64,000 nt of DNA from Stappia indica (GTDB lineage: Bacteria > Pseudomonadota > Alphaproteobacteria > Rhizobiales > Stappiaceae): the NCBI RefSeq assembly GCF_009789575.1, contig NZ_CP046908.1, positions 2,707,001 through 2,771,000 of the forward strand. The letters run 5' to 3'. Below are positions 63,832-64,000 of the stretch, in pieces; within the stretch, counting starts at the first letter, position 1; every line of letters starts with the position of its first letter. The position numbers and the translations under genes were made by a program. The notes under the pieces are model-generated. The model was not told the DNA's origin. It was given only the letters and a program-made list of their open reading frames with translations, and did no database searches.

Positions 63832-64000
63832 CATCCGAGACCGCAACGGCCGAGACCTGGACCGGGGACCCCTTGCGCGTTCCGGTCGCTCTCGGCGAAC
63901 GCTCCTACGACATCCTGATCGGCCGCGGGCTGGTGGAGGAAGCCGGCGCGCGCATTGCCGAGCGGCTGCCGCGCTCCCGGGTCGCCATCGTCAGCGACGA
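63828..64000 (+). CDS. aroB: 3-dehydroquinate synthase, 5' part (cut by window edge)
   Basis: The first 57 codons are visible: [25 protein letters not shown] and RVAIVSD are the start of AroB, which makes 3-dehydroquinate in the shikimate pathway. It begins within the stop of aroK (ATGA). The remainder lies right of the window. Confidence 0.93.
   Translation, partial: MTSETATAETWTGDPLRVPVALGERSYDILIGRGLVEEAGARIAERLPRSRVAIVSD

Overview
The window comes from a GC-rich alphaproteobacterial chromosome. CarD, an RpoH2-type sigma factor, PhaR, a GlnK-AmtB pair, the ethylmalonyl-CoA-pathway enzyme Mch and several small proteins typical of rhizobia all point to Hyphomicrobiales (Rhizobiales). A Stappia/Roseibium-like relative is plausible, but I cannot name the species. 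Assignments rest on motif and family recognition by eye; no search was run.

Region 1 (1 to about 18341) is the right-hand part of an integrated genomic island that runs off the left edge. Its right boundary is a 49-nt 3' fragment of a tRNA-Gly(GCC) gene at 18293-18341, next to a P4-type tyrosine integrase. The cargo handles metals and redox stress: a triple-HMA copper P-type ATPase, CopZ-like chaperone and DUF305 protein (CueR-type promoters); a SorAB sulfite dehydrogenase; a ruined pseudoazurin gene; two near-duplicate zinc-type CDF exporters; a DUF1624 membrane protein; CcdA; an MntH-MntR pair with an MntR box; and a DsbA/ScsC-like oxidoreductase in an operon with a His-rich zinc-ribbon protein. 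CcdA and the zinc-ribbon/DsbA operon share the same MerR-type operator (ACCTC-N9-GAGGT, 19-bp spacer), which suggests a split, co-regulated periplasmic thiol relay. A SleB hydrolase, an ICMT-like methyltransferase, MAPEG, TfoX and HxlR genes follow. Relics of IS1182 and IS3 elements and of an EamA transporter lie in between.

Region 2 (18342-34076) is core chromosome: a PAS-GGDEF-EAL protein; a five-gene ABC transporter operon ending in its own LacI regulator; a glyoxalase II-like hydrolase and a cupin; argG with an overlapping ferredoxin-like gene; a farnesyl-diphosphate-type synthase; mtgA; rpmF; and a membrane alpha/beta hydrolase of unknown role.

Region 3 (34077-49862) holds the phaB-phaA/phaR polyhydroxybutyrate genes, a GlcG-like protein, gamma-glutamyltransferase, glnK-amtB behind a sigma-54-like promoter, a run of small housekeeping genes (DUF924, TusA-like, PCD, LMW phosphatase, host-attachment protein), a YcaQ-type glycosylase and pyruvate carboxylase.

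Region 4 (49863-64000) starts with an 822-bp gap carrying eight GANTC sites. It continues with a SUV3-like helicase and S4 protein, fdxA, a possible very short RNA gene, carD, rpoH2 behind an EcfG-type promoter, a gmd-fcl-methyltransferase sugar cassette, carbonic anhydrase, mch, xerD, a hidden 47-aa membrane protein, aroK and the start of aroB. PhaA/PhaB (acetoacetyl-CoA and hydroxybutyryl-CoA), Mch and pyruvate carboxylase together fit a central carbon metabolism built on PHB and the ethylmalonyl-CoA pathway.
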